Source of the DNA: Diadophis punctatus similis
Taxonomy: Eukaryota > Chordata > Lepidosauria > Squamata > Dipsadidae
Direction: 5' to 3'
DNA length: 64,000 nucleotides
Assembly: GCA_023053685.1 (NCBI GenBank)
Contig: JALIGW010000004.1
Location: forward strand, 83,723,654-83,787,653
Notes under the pieces: generated by a model
What the model was told of the DNA's origin: nothing
What the model saw: the letters and a program-made list of their open reading frames with translations, nothing else
The model's database searches: none
Position numbers and translations under genes: made by a program
Shown here: in pieces, positions 1-55,949 of the stretch
How positions within the stretch are numbered: the first letter of the stretch is position 1
Layout of the letters: every line of letters begins with the position of its first letter

Positions 1-280
1 ATAGTTCGGGTCTCTGGGGGGAGCTGGTTCCAGAGCACGGGGCCAGCCACAGAGAAGGCCCTCCCCCTAGGGCCCGCCAGGCGGCATTGCTTGGCCGACG
101 GGACCCGGAGGAGGCCAACTGTGTGGGCCCTAACCGGTCGGAGGGAAGTATGAGGCAGAATGCGGTCCCGGAGATATCCTGGTCCTAAGCCATGAAGGGC
201 TTTAAAGATGGTGATCAACACCTTGAATTGGACCCGGAGACCGATGGGCAACCAATGCAGCTGACTTGCACAGCTTTATT
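1..280 (-). mobile_element. L2-like LINE or related dispersed repeat fragment
   Basis: GC-richer than its surroundings. The stretch 'acagagaaggccctc' at about 50-65 is the reverse complement of a stretch at 17375-17390 in the L2-like 3' end, so the two belong to related repeats. The right part (about 190-280) resembles a repeat common in squamate genomes. No intact coding is present. Confidence 0.5.
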
Positions 281-850
281 GCAACCGACAGGTGTTTTCT
301 GATTTTTAATTGACAGAGTAGAAAGGATCTCACTGTTAGTTGTGCTCCTCCGGAAGAAAGGCCCACAGCAAACCAGCCAGCGCTTTGTTTCACATTTTAC
401 AAATTCCTGTTGTTCTCTCGGAGTTTTGTTCTTATCTCCGCCATCATTCAACAAAAGAGTCTTACTAATGGTTTACAATGAGACCGTTATGCTGCTGCTT
501 CAAAGCCTACTATTTGCTGCATGATCATTGCATAAGGATGGGGAGTCAGCTGAGTGCTATTTACATTCCAGATTAGTATACTTTTAAAAGCTATAAAGTC
601 CTTTTCAGTGGGGAGAACACATGCTCCTTAACGTAAATAACAGCATTGTTTATGTATCACCCTGGCTTTTAAATATGTTGTGTGAGGATGTCCAAAGACC
701 TTCCATCCAAGGCACCCTTGAATTCCAAGAATGGAAATTCCAAAATTCAATCAGAAGAACCTGTCAGAACCTGCTGGATTTCACCCTTGCTTTAAATCCT
801 ATGTAAACTTTTCTGGGTTATGCTGCATCTGTGGGGCATGGCCATGTAAA
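281..850. other. intron sequence without recognised feature
   Basis: AT-rich ITPR2 intron upstream of the first exon in the window. Short open frames exist, but none has domain-like content or splice support. Confidence 0.6.
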
Positions 851-1785
851 AAATAGAATAGAATAGAATAGAATAGAATAGAATAGAATAGAATAGAATA
901 GAATAGAATAGAATAGAATAGAATAGAATAGAATAGAAAATATGGAATGGAATGGAATGGAATGGAATAGAATAGAATAGAATAGAATAGAATAGAATAG
1001 AATAGAAAATATGGAATGGAATGGAATGGAATGGAATAGAATAGAATAGAATAGAATAGAATAGAAAATATGGAATGGAATAGAATAGAATAGAATAGAA
1101 TAGAATAGAATAGAATAGAATAGAATAGAATAGAATAGAATAGAATAGAAAATATGGAATGGAATGGAATGGAATGGAATGGAATAGAATAGAATAGAAT
1201 AGAATAGAAAATATGGAATGGAATAGAATAGAATAGAATAGAATAGAATAGAATAGAATAGAATAGAATAGAATAGAATAGAATAGAAAATATGGAATGG
1301 AATGGAATGGAATGGAATAGAATAGAATAGAATAGAAAATATGGAATGGAATAGAATAGAATAGAATAGAATAGAATAGAATAGAATAGAATAGAATAGA
1401 ATAGAATAGAATAGAAAATATGGAATGGAATGGAATGGAATGGAATGGAATAGAATAGAATAGAATAGAATAGAATAGAAAATATGGAATGGAATAGAAT
1501 AGAATAGAATAGAATAGAATAGAATAGAATAGAATAGAATAGAATAGAATAGAATAGAATAGAATAGAAAATATGGAATGGAATGGAATAGAATAGAATA
1601 GAATAGAATAGAATAGAATAGAATAGAATAGAATAGAATAGAATAGAATAGAATAGAAAATATGGAATGGAATGGAATAGAATAGAATAGAATAGAATAG
1701 AATAGAATAGAATAGAATAGAATAGAATAGAATAGAATAGAATAGAATAGAGAACAGAACAGAACAGAACAGAACAGAAAATAGA
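851..1785. repeat. pentanucleotide array (GAATA)n with (GGAAT)n blocks
   Basis: About 930 bp of GAATA units interrupted about ten times by AAAATATGG followed by 2-5 GGAAT units. The recurring module gives a higher-order period of roughly 50-90 bp. The right end changes to GAACA units. This class of array is attached to CR1/Snake1 LINE ends in colubroid snakes. Confidence 0.95.
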
Positions 1786-1914
1786 ATCATGCAGTTTCTT
1801 TTAAACAATAGATGAGTCGTGTTTTGCGATGCATTGCAGACTTGAAAATAAAATATATAGGAATCCATTTATCATCCTCTTTAATTCTTACTCTCTCTTT
1901 TGATCTTATTAAAG

Positions 1915-45784
<43,870 letters not shown>

Positions 45785-46050
45785 TAACACCCGGGTTGTG
45801 ACACAGCCTCCCATCCCTATTCTTCCCTGGATCACAAGGCAGAAGAGCTGAGGTTGGAAGGACTGAACGGGATGCATTGTTCCCCAGTTTTTCGACCGAA
45901 GGAGTGGTTTTGCTCCCGGGAACAAGCTGTAACTGCAAGTTTTATGGTTGAAAGCGGCCGGGGCTTAAACCCCCCCACTTACAGGTCATGCAAAACAGGC
46001 CATAAATCTTCCTTTTTGCTCAATAAACAAACAAATTAAACAAGGGAGGG
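45785..46050 (+). other. ITPR2: probable proximal 3' UTR of ITPR2 with AATAAA
   Basis: Sequence after the stop codon. A canonical AATAAA hexamer lies at 46022-46027, about 240 bp downstream of the stop, followed by a T-rich stretch near 46070-46080. It could be a proximal poly(A) site. Mammalian ITPR2 3' UTRs can be much longer, so the true end may be further right. Confidence 0.4.
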
Positions 46051-46908
46051 TCCCCGTTGATGCCGTTAATTTTTTCTTTTTTTAAAAAAAAAATCTGTTT
46101 TTCTCCAGAAGTCGGCAGGGAAGAAGCCGAAATGAGTTCAGTGAACTGAATGCCGTTCTAAAAAACCTTTCTAACTCCGGCCACTGTGGGTGAGGACAAC
46201 ATGCAGCGGCTAACGCCATTTGTCATGTTTGCAGGATTTGACAACCCTTTGTCGCTCTTCCACAATCCAAGCAATGTAAATAACCGTTCCACATAATTCA
46301 TTCACGTTTAAGGATGAGCGAAGCCATCTCCTTCGTCCGCCATCGATCATTTTTTGCTTTTGAAAGAAGACCGACTCGAAGTTTAGAAGCGTTTTTGCTG
46401 TCTTGCCGTACGATTCCTAAAATCCGCAGTTTTAAATTCTTTGCGTTTAGGAATGTAGCTCCTCCAAAACAGGAGAACAGAACCCTCGATTCAATGAGAC
46501 AATCGTATCGCATTGATATCATTCCTTCTGGATTTTGCTCCTGTACTCTAAAAAGGTGGCTGCAACTGGAAATCCCAAATAATGGCCTCAAATCTGGAGT
46601 TAAAAACGAAGAATGAGATTAAGAAAGAACTCTTTCATAAATCTTTACTATCAAAGATTAAATTCAGGAGGGCAAACGGGCTTGAAATATCCGTGCAGCA
46701 GATTGAAAGTGGATTTCAAGTGGATCCTTCTTGTTTACACTAAAATTTGACTTTGATGGTTCTTCTTTCTCCATTTCTGATCAAGATCCTCTTCCAAATT
46801 GATCCACAATTTTATTGCTCTACCGAGAGACAAATATACTCATTATTCGACCCAGTGATTCTACTCCGTCTATTCTCCCTTGTAGAAAAGAGGACTTATT
46901 TTACAGGA
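46051..46908. other. ITPR2 downstream region without recognised feature
   Basis: Unique-looking, possibly distal 3' UTR. Short frames (for example near 46300-46600) have no family resemblance. Confidence 0.45.
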
Positions 46909-47284
46909 CAGGTAGTCCTCGACTTGCAACAGTTCATTTAGTGACAACGGCACTGAAAAAAAGTGACTTACGACCGTTTTTCACACTTACGGCCGTTGCC
47001 ACCTCTCCGTGGTCATGTGATCAAAATTCAAATGCCACCGGTTCACATTTATGACGTTTAGAGTTTCCCCAGGGTCACGTGATCTGCTTTTGCGACCTTC
47101 TGACCAGCAAAATCAAAGGGGAGAAATCCGGCTTCCCTTAACGACTGCGGTACTCACTTAACAAATGCAATGATTCGCTTAACGACAGTGGCAAGAAAAG
47201 TCCTAACATGAGGCAAAACTCACTTCATGAATGTTTCACTTAGCAATGTCAACACTGGGCACAATTGTGGTTGAGGAGTACCTG
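46909..47284 (-). mobile_element. Tigger-like MITE, full-length copy
   Basis: Starts CAGGTAGTCCTCGACTTGCA, ends AGTACCTG. Confidence 0.82.
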
Positions 47285-47501
47285 CACTCACAACAATGAT
47301 TCAAGGTTGTAGATTTTACTGAGTTATCTCACAGGGAGGATTTAATTCCTGAATCCAGGTTGCAAAAATCTTAAGTGAACACTGGGTCGACTCGTAGCAG
47401 TAATTTTATTACCGTAAAGTGTCTTCCAAATTTTTGCGGGTCATCTCTGCGAGCCATAGATTATCCTCCTGGAAAACAACTAAGCCTGAAAGACTTTAAG
47501 A

Positions 47502-47636
47502 CACGGGTCCCCAAACTTGGCAACTTTAAGACTTGTGGATTTCAACTCCTAGAATTTTCCAGCCAGCTATGCTGGCTGGAGAATTCTGAGAGTTGAAGTC
47601 CACAAGTCTTAAAGTTGCCAAGTTTGAAGACCTCTG
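47502..47636. mobile_element. foldback hAT-like MITE with perfect 8-bp duplication
   Basis: 135 bp, near-palindromic; CTTTAAGA at 47494-47501 and 47637-47644. Confidence 0.93.
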
Positions 47637-48177
47637 CTTTAAGAGCTAACCTAACTTCCATCAACTGGAATGAAATGCCTTCTTTTCACATTAAATGTTG
47701 GTGAATCTGGGTCGTTCTTGTGTGACTATAGTTTAAGTTAAAAAAAAAAGCTTTTTAGTAAAAAAAAATGTTGATAAGGGATTGAAAGATTTATCTCTGG
47801 CCATAGGCAAAATCTAGACTCGATTCTACTTAATTGATCCTGACTTCCCTAATTATAACTCTTGTAGGTAAGAGAACATTCTAGATTTCATCTCACCTGA
47901 ATAAAATACGTTGCCCTGTTTGCATCTCTTAGGAGAACTGGAAACGCTAGGAGGCAGTTTCTGTGTGGCTTTTTTTTTTTTTTTAAAGGGGGAGAATCTC
48001 TTTCTGGCTTCTTGGGAAACATAAATGCAATGCCAAAATTGTGAGATTGCACCTTATCTTGTTGTTATGCCATATTGTAATATCTAGAGGAAACATGTTT
48101 TTGCACATTTCCTTGGCTTAAGTGGAGCGTTTGAGTTTCATGCCAATCGTTTTCATTATCGTCAATGTATGTTAATG

Positions 48178-48790
48178 TGTTCTGACCTAGGATTCCCCAA
48201 ACCACGAAGCAGACTCCTTGTCCGGACAAAAAACCCCTTTTATTAAGTTACTGTGAATTCTTCTCATTCACATCCAGCAAAAGTCTTTCAAGGGTGAATT
48301 TACAGCCACAGACCTTATCTGTGGTGAATTTACAGTCACAGACCTTATCTGGCTTGGAGAGCTGCCAGGCCGATATCGTCAAAACATGGCAAGAAGTCTC
48401 TGAGAGTCACGAACCAATTAAGCGAACTAATTGTCTCCTGCAAACTCCCATCCCCGTTCGCTCCTCTTTTATTCCCTATAGGAGGGGCCATTCATCGTCC
48501 ACCTGTGGCCTTACTCCCAAGTTGACCCTTGTTCCTCAGCTGTTCCCTTCGTCTGGCAGCTCTGTGCACGCGCACACTGGGAACAGGCTCCAGCTGTTCC
48601 TCTGCCTCACTGATGTCTGACTCCAAAGGCAGCTGATAACTGTCGGACGGCCCTGGCCCCGTCTCTGCCTCCGACGCAGAGCACTCGTCAGAGCCTTCCT
48701 CAGACTCCAGGACTGGCCCATGTTCCTCCCCAACCTCCTCACTGTCCGAATCTGCTGCCAGCTCTGCTGGCCAACTGGTGGACCACAACA
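48178..48790 (-). mobile_element. solo LTR with 5-bp target duplication
   Basis: Starts TGTTCTGACCTAGG, ends GGACCACAACA; TAATG at 48173-48177 and 48791-48795. Same family and orientation as 27603-28231, with clear sequence divergence. No internal region. Confidence 0.9.
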
Positions 48791-49075
48791 TAATGAAATT
48801 TGTGGGTAAGCAGCATTTGGGGGGTTTATTTCCACCATGTCTTGCACTTTTGTCATGAATTCTGTTGTTGTGTAGACTCTGTCCCATCGGTTGTGTTAAT
48901 GGGTTGCTGTCCCAGAGAAGGACCCCTGATTTTTGTAAGGTTTTTGTAAGGCCGAACCACAGCATTATCCTAAACTTATTACAACCAGCTCAGACTAAAC
49001 CCTCTTTGGGGTTTAAACTAGGCAAATGTATGCCTTCCAAGCAGTCTAAGAAGCAAAATGGCTTCCAGGTAATTA

Positions 49076-49350
49076 GAATAGAATAGAACAGAACAGAACA
49101 GAACAGAACAGAACAGAACAGAACAGAACAGAACAGAATAGAATAGAATAGAATAGAATAGAATAGAAGAATAGAATTCTTTATTGGCCGAGTGTGATTG
49201 GACACACAAGGAATTTGTATTTGGTGTATATGCTCTCAGTGTACATAAAAAGGCAAGATACATTCATCAAGAATCATAAAGTACAACAATGATAGTCATA
49301 GGGTAGAAATAAGCAATCAGGAAACAATATTAATCATTTGAGAGTATTTT
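49076..49350 (-). mobile_element. Snake1/L3-type LINE 3' end with (GAACA)n(GAATA)n
   Basis: The GAACA and GAATA tract (49076-49166) passes directly into 'gaattctttattggccgagt'. Second copy of the junction seen at 2910. Confidence 0.8.
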
Positions 49351-49448
49351 ACTGAGGCAGCCTTCGTCGGCGCCATCTTGGATTCAATAAGGGCCTATAG
49401 TAACTTTGTACCTTCAACTCAACCCTGAAGCAAATCCTTCTCTTCAGA

Positions 49449-49655
49449 GCTGAAGAAGCTTCTTGGATGAGAAGCAAAATATCTTCAAAGAAGAGGATGA
49501 GATGGTTAGATAGGGTCACTGATGCCTTTTAAGAATCTCTTTTTAAGAAGAGACTGGACAACCGTTTGTCTGAAGTGTTATAGGGTTTCCTGCCTGAGCA
49601 GGGGGTTGGACTAGAAGACCTCCAAGGTCCCTTCCAACTCTGTTGTTCTATTCTG
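49449..49655 (+). mobile_element. hairpin-motif fragment followed by CR1 3' fragment
   Basis: 'gaagaagcttcttggatgag' at 49453, then CR1 'ttaagaagagactggacaac' to 'aaggtcccttccaactctgt'. Confidence 0.75.
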
Positions 49656-50340
49656 TGCAGTCACCGTGAATTTGGACAAACTCCAGGAGATAGTGGACAA
49701 CAGGGGAGCCTCAACGGTCGGACTCAACTTAGCGACCGAACAACAACAAAAACAAGATTGTCTCCATCCCTACTTTCAAAACACTAAAACTGGGGGCTTA
49801 GACAACGGGCACGGCGACAGCCTGAAGCTTATTAAGCTAATCGTGGAGACATGATAGATGGCTTGCTTAATTTTATTTCTTAACATTGGGGAGGAACTTT
49901 GCACTTCCTTGATTCTTCCTTCTTTCCAACGTTTGACCAACCTCTAGATCCCTTCATGAGATTGCGGAGCTGTGCCAGGCCTTACGCAGGGATGCAGCCT
50001 ATTAGGGAGCAAAGGGACATGTGGGATGGAGAAAAAGCGCAGAGCAGAAGGCTAAATTAAACCTTTATGATTAGCTTGATAAGCTTCAGGCTGTCACGGC
50101 ACCAGTTACGGAAGCGCCGGGGCCATTTTCAACCAGAATAGTCAGGATATCAATACGAGAGGGCAGCAGCATTCCAAAATAACAGAAGACAATTAGTAGA
50201 TGCAGGTCTGTCTTCTCTGCTACCGGGTCTTGTTGACAGCCATTCCAGATGGAATCCATGGCTTAATTACTGAAAACATTCTCTTTTTAATTTGGAACGA
50301 GCTGGCTCAGTTCCGGCAAAATATGGATATGTACTGGCAT
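49656..50340. other. intergenic sequence without recognised feature
   Basis: Unique-looking. Nothing coding recognised. Confidence 0.45.
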
Positions 50341-51570
50341 CATGAGAAGAGAAGAAAAAAGGAGAGAAGGGAAGAGGAGGAGAGAAAAGGAGAGAAGAGA
50401 AAATGAGAGGAGGAGAGGAGAAAAGGAGATGAGAAGAGGAGAGGAGAGGAGAGAAAAGGAGAGAAGAGGAGGAGAGGAGCGGAGTAAAGGAGAGAGGAGA
50501 AGGAGAGGAGAAGAGAAAAGGAGAGGAGGAGAGATGAGAAAAGGAGAGGAGAGGAGAAGAGAAAAGGAGAGGAGAAGAGAAGAGAAAAGGAGAGGAGGAG
50601 AGATGAGAAAAGGAGAGGAGAAGAGAAAAGGAGAGGAGGAGAGATGAGAAAAGGAGAGGAGGAGAGATGAGAAAAGGAGAGGAGAGGAGAAGAGAAAAGG
50701 AGAGAGGAGAGGAGAGAAGAAAAGGAGAGAAGAGAAAATGAGAGGAGGAGAGGAGAAAAGGAGATGAGAAGAGGAGAGGAGATGAGAGAAGGAGAGAAAA
50801 GGAGAGAAGAGGAGGAGAGGAGCGGAGTAAAGGAGAGAGGAGAAGGAGAGGAGAAGAGAAAAGGAGAGGAGAAGAGATGAGAAAAGGAGAGGAGAGGAGA
50901 AGAGAAAAGGAGAGAGGAGAGGAGAAAAGAAAAGGAGAGAAGAGAAAATGAGAGGAGGAGAGGAGAAAAGGAGATGAGAAGAGGAGAGGAGATGAGAGAA
51001 GGAGAGAAAAGGAGAGAAGAGGAGGAGAGGAGCGGAGTAAAGGAGAGAGGAGAAGGAGAGGAGAAGAGAAGAGAAAAGGAGAGGAGAAGAGGAGAGGAGA
51101 TGAGAGAAGGAGAGAAAAGGAGAGAAGAGGAGGAGAGGAGCGGAGTAAAGGAGAGAGGAGAAGGAGAGGAGAAGAGAAAAGGAGAGGAGGAGAGATGAGA
51201 AAAGGAGAGGAGAGGAGAAGAGAAAAGGAGAGGAGAAGAGAAGAGAAAAGGAGAGGAGAAGAGAAGAGAAAAGGAGAGGAGGAGAGATGAGAAAAGGAGA
51301 GGAGAAGAGAAGAGAAAAGGAGAGGAGGAGAGATGAGAAAAGGAGAGGAGAGGAGAAGAGAAAAGGAGAGGAGAAGAGAAGAGAAAAGGAGAGGAGAAGA
51401 GAAGAGAAAAGGAGAGGAGGAGAGATGAGAAAAGGAGAGGAGAGGAGAAGAGAAAAGGCGAGAGGAGAGGAGAGAAGAAAAGGGGAGAAGAGAAAAGAAA
51501 GGGTGAGAGAAGAGAAGACAAGCAGGGAGAGAAAGAGGAAGGAGAAGAGGAAGAGAAGAGAGATTTTGGT
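50341..51570. repeat. 1.2-kb polypurine (GAGAAAAGGAGAG) array with higher-order repeats
   Basis: A/G only apart from scattered T and C. A module with 'gcggagtaaaggagag' recurs at about 50478, 50822, 51031 and 51140, giving higher-order periods near 110, 209 and 344 bp. Confidence 0.97.
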
Positions 51571-51989
51571 AATTGGCATATTAAAAAGATCTGGAAGAAG
51601 AAGGAAGAAAATATCTTCTTTTGCAGGATTCAAACTTTCCTGAGAAGGTTTGAGTCTTGACTTGGTTCCATGATGAGAATGTGTGCATGAATTCCTTAAA
51701 TAGATAAAGAAATAACAAAAGAAATTATACACCTTTCTCCAACTTTAGCATCTCTGGGAATCTTAACGTCTTGGTCCAGCTCTCATCCAGGATGAGGAGC
51801 CCAAGACTGGCCTCCTCAATAGCCATGACTTGAAGGACATGATGGACTTGAAGGACATCCCAGTGATTTCAGAAGTCTTCAACGTATGGATTTCCTCTGC
51901 TGGGGAGAGAGATGTTCCTCTCTAAGCAGGAGTACATCAAGAATTCAGAGCAGAGGGAGGGAATGTAAGAAAGTTTTCTCTTTCTTGCC

Positions 51990-52215
51990 GCAGCCGGAAG
52001 GTGCTATTTTCTTTGAAAACATTTCACTTCTCATTCAAGAAGCTTCTTCAGTTCTGAACAGAAGAAGCTTCTTGGATGAGAAGTGACATCTTTTGAAAGG
52101 GAAAAAAACAAAGTTCAGTTGCGGTGAGAATCGAACTGCCAAACAGCTGGCAGTCGGCAGTCAGCAGAATTAGCCTACAATACTGCATCCTAACCACTGT
52201 GCCACCACGGCTCAA
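51990..52215. mobile_element. hairpin-motif repeat and tRNA-like SINE head
   Basis: 52010-52100 carries the AAGAAGCTTCTT motif in both orientations. 52110-52215 is a minus-strand tRNA-like head ('gccaccacggctc' end, B-box-like 'gagaatcgaactgcc'). Confidence 0.6.
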
Positions 52216-52279
52216 CCACATGCTTCTGGCAGCCCTAGTTCATCCTTCCCTACTGACCTCTCCCATTTCTGTTCTAGAC

Positions 52280-52419
52280 CAGGGGTCTCCAACCTTGGCA
52301 ACTTCAAGACTTGTGGACTTCAACTCCCAGAGTTCCTCAGCCAGCTTTGCAAAGCTGGCTGAGGAACTCTGGGAGTTGAAGTCCACAAGTCTTGAAGTTG
52401 CCAAGGTTGGAGACCCCTG
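52280..52419. mobile_element. perfect 140-bp palindromic foldback MITE (hAT-like)
   Basis: Two 70-bp arms are exact reverse complements with no spacer (centre between 52349 and 52350). It begins CAGGGGTCTCC and ends GGAGACCCCTG. Flanks TTCTAGAC and TCCTAGAG agree at 6 of 8 positions and fit the hAT target preference. Confidence 0.95.
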
Positions 52420-52427
52420 TCCTAGAG

Positions 52428-53374
52428 AAACACACCATATTCTATGCTCTTCTCAATTACAGCTAGATCTATAGATAGTTACCACGATCAGTAGCCGTGG
52501 GTAGCCTCCTCTTCCAAAGGAGACCTACCACATTTGGGTCTGCCAGTTTTCCCAGCCCACAAGTTCTGGAGAGCCCGGAGTCTCAGCTGTTCTGCGCTCT
52601 CCCTCAACATTTCTCAGTCAACTAGACGACTCCGTGTTATTTTGGACTGAGATGAAACTGGCCAGTTTCCTAGACAATCTCGTCACCGGAGGCTTTGAGG
52701 GCATGAGGACATCTCTGTTTCTTCACTGTGGCTTTGAACATAGGATTTAGTTTCCACGCAGGACAAATTCTCTAACTCCAAAGAGAGCTTGCCTTGCAAA
52801 TAAGAACTACTCCGATCTTTATATCTCTCCAGGGGCCATTACAAGCAGTGATGGTATTCAGCCGGTTCGGACCGGTTCGCCCGAATCGGTAGTGGAAATC
52901 ACAGGTTGGGTAATGAAATGTCTGCAAGAAAACAACCAAGCTCAAAGAAGACCACAGACCCCACTATACTTAACCTTGCTTTAAAAATGACTGAAGCACT
53001 TATATATCTAGTGACCACCAAGGCATTAAACCCTTTATGATTTATAAAAAGGCTATTATTATAAGTATAGATTTGGCACATCGTCCAATATTAGGATAGA
53101 ACTGAAAATATATTAAGGTCATGTAAGGTCATGTAAGAAATTGCTGAGATTCCAGCCCATGAGATAAGCAGCTTGCAACAACAGCTTATGATCAGAAAAT
53201 GGTTTTTTGTTATCCATGAATCCATCCTGTAGAAACAAATCTCCGAAGAATAACCCAAATAATTAAAATTCATCGGCCACAAGGGTGAGACGTCTTTTGA
53301 TGCAGATATAAATAAATCACACCCCCGTTTGCTGATGAATATACATCATAAATCTACATCATATATATCAACTC
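52428..53374. other. intergenic sequence; small hAT and hammerhead-unit remnants
   Basis: About 52845-52905 has a 'gaccggttcgcccgaatcgg' hAT remnant and 52905-52965 the tail of a hammerhead-like unit (GGGTAATGAAATGTC). The rest is unique-looking. Confidence 0.55.
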
Positions 53375-53379
53375 GAGTG

Positions 53380-53605
53380 GTGCAGTGGCCTAGAGGTGGA
53401 GCTCTCGCCTCACAATCAGGAGGCTGTGAGTTCGATCCTAGGTAGAGGCAGATATTTCTCTTTCTGTGTGCACAACGAGAATATATCTGCCGAACAAAAC
53501 TCTGCATTGGCGACAGGAAGGGCATCTGGCCAATAAACACTCAGCTCCAATCAGTTGCCCAGACTCCACCCCACAAGGGATTATGGGATCATTAAATAAA
53601 AGTGA
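53380..53605 (+). mobile_element. tRNA-derived SINE (Sauria SINE-like)
   Basis: Same family as 24157, with 'tggcctagaggtggagctct' and GAGTTCGATCC. The flanks share ATCATATATA but the duplication is imperfect. Confidence 0.85.
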
Positions 53606-53609
53606 TGAT

Positions 53610-54555
53610 CATATATACAGTATATCGACACAATGAGCAACTTCCCAATAGTCACTATCAAAAATGTTCAACTTGACTCATTTCTAATTTGACGTTTTCT
53701 AACTATATTGGACTCAATTCTGACATTCTGATTGGGCTTTATGGAGAGTTAATGTCCAGAGAAGGTGTATGAAGAAGGCACAATATTGTAGGTCTTTTCC
53801 AGCACTGACATCAGCCTATCTGACCCTTTCTCGGGGTCTTCATCCACACAACCTTTTTACACCCAAATTCCAGGTTTGCTCAGTGTGGTTATTTCCCCAG
53901 ATTAGGCGATCTACCCATGCCCAGAGCCATGTTTCTACTACTTGAAGGAAGAGATCCATCTTGCCCCTTGAGAACTGAATGGAAAAATGACGCTCCAGAT
54001 TCCTCCCGAACCAATTATGAGGTCCAACACTAGACTAAGCAAGAAAAGGATTTTTATTTGAAATAAAAGCAACCAACTGCGGGTTGCCTGAAAGAATAGT
54101 TCAGCAACCGCTGACTGTACGAGGTTGGATAGGTTTGTATTCCACTCAGTAATCCGTAATCGGTTGGAGCAAACCAAGAAGACGAGAGAACATTGAAGAA
54201 GGTCACTCAAAGTCAAGCATGCAGCGTTGATATCATTCCCAACGCAATTGATGCTCCTCATTGGGTCCCATTCGCCCAGGGTTTTCTAGGCCTGAGGCTC
54301 ACATTAGCTGCTGCTCTCATTAAATCTCCTTCCTTCAGATTCCAGATTCCTGGGAAAGGGAGCGACCAATCCAATTCTCCGAAAATCAAGAAATTGCATA
54401 CTTCGACCCTCCTGGAATCCCACCCACCACCTCCCTGGAGAAGGCAATACTTTGCCTCCAGGTTCCTTCAATCAGCCAGCAACCACCAAGCATTAAAAGA
54501 GTAAATGAACCCCATGATGGAGAAGGCTGTTCCGTACTCATTTCAGAAGTAGATT
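53610..54555. other. intergenic sequence without recognised feature
   Basis: Unique-looking. Short frames lack family resemblance. Confidence 0.45.
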
Positions 54556-54559
54556 GTGT

Positions 54560-54765
<206 letters not shown>

Positions 54766-54887
54766 CCAAGTTAATTATCCTGTCCATTTAATTATCCTGT
54801 CCATTTGTCCATAATCCCACAGCACTGGCATATAGCTAAGAAGTAACAGCTTGGGAAGATGGTGTACCCTTCTTAGGGGGAGGGAAG

Positions 54888-54890
54888 AAA

Positions 54891-54970
<80 letters not shown>

Positions 54971-55047
54971 AAAAGAAAAGGAAGGGAGAGAGAAAGAAAA
55001 AGAAAGAAAGAGGGAGGGAGGGAGGGAAAAGAGAAAAAGAAAGAAAG

Positions 55048-55102
<55 letters not shown>

Positions 55103-55250
55103 AAAGAAGAAAAGAAAGGGTCAGAGAAAGGAAAGAAAGAGAAAGAGAAAGAAAGAAAGAAAAAGAAAGAAAAAGAAAGGAAGAAAGAAAAGAAAAAGAA
55201 GGGACAAAGAAGGAAGAGGGGAGGGAGGGAGGAAAAGAGGAAAGAAGGAA
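54888..55250. repeat. (AAAG)n array with AGGG variants
   Basis: About 80 bp of pure AAAG, then irregular AAAG/GGGA units. Opposed to 54560-54765 with about 120 bp between. Confidence 0.97.
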
Positions 55251-55254
55251 GGAG

Positions 55255-55945
55255 GGTATTTGGCCAACTGCGTATTGCATACTTATATACTAACTATACG
55301 TAACTAACTATATGGTATACTGTATACGAATGAACATTAGAACAGATCCAAAAGCCAGAAGCATCAACAGAGGTTTTGTAAAAAGGCATGTATACAGTTG
55401 AGCAGCCTTCAGCAGTTGTTCCTCGCTGACCCCCTTCCACTCCCCCCTCTCTCCTCTTCCCACCCTCTTACTAGTATTTAAAAACACATTCCCAACAGAA
55501 GCCTGCAGCCAGGGCTGGGAAGGGCTGTGGGAGGAGAAGCCGAACACTCGGTTGCAAATATAGAACAAAGCATGAAGCCCTTCTCAGCCAACGGGGAGGC
55601 ATCCTATCCAGGCGCACCAATGAAGCATCAGCCGCGTTCCTATGTCGGAGGGGAGGAAGGAAAGCTGGCCCACTCGGCAGCGTTGGGCGGCCACTCAGCT
55701 ATGCGGGCAGAACTCCAAAGAGCTTCCCACGCAGAGCGGCCGGTTGCCAACGGGGATCATGTGAAGGCAGAGTCCAAAGGGCTGGCAGTCCCTGGCAAAG
55801 GTCCCCTAGGGTGGGGCTGCTGGCTCCTTCAGGACCTCCCAAAGGAAGGCCCCACAAGACAGAATCTTCATTTTGGTTTTTTATGGCTTAGATTTCCTGG
55901 GAAGATCTGGGGCTTTTGATCCAATCAATCCAAATAGAACTGGAA
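55255..55945. other. intergenic, GC-richer segment with unassigned 130-codon open frame
   Basis: The + strand is open at 55527-55919; it would read MGGEAEHSVANIEQ and onward, rich in Gly, Ala and His. I recognise no domain, splice context or homologue. It may be chance or an old repeat. Confidence 0.3.
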
Positions 55946-55949
55946 GGGA

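Noticed and set aside
792..1868. 358-codon minus-strand open frame
   Set aside because: It is the translation of the GAATA/GGAAT array (FYSILFYSI repeats); low-complexity artefact.
46314..46616. 100-codon frame downstream of ITPR2
   Set aside because: Possible distal 3' UTR; open on both strands, with no family resemblance or initiation context.
50287..51732. 481- and 393-codon minus-strand open frames
   Set aside because: Translations of the polypurine array; no domain content.
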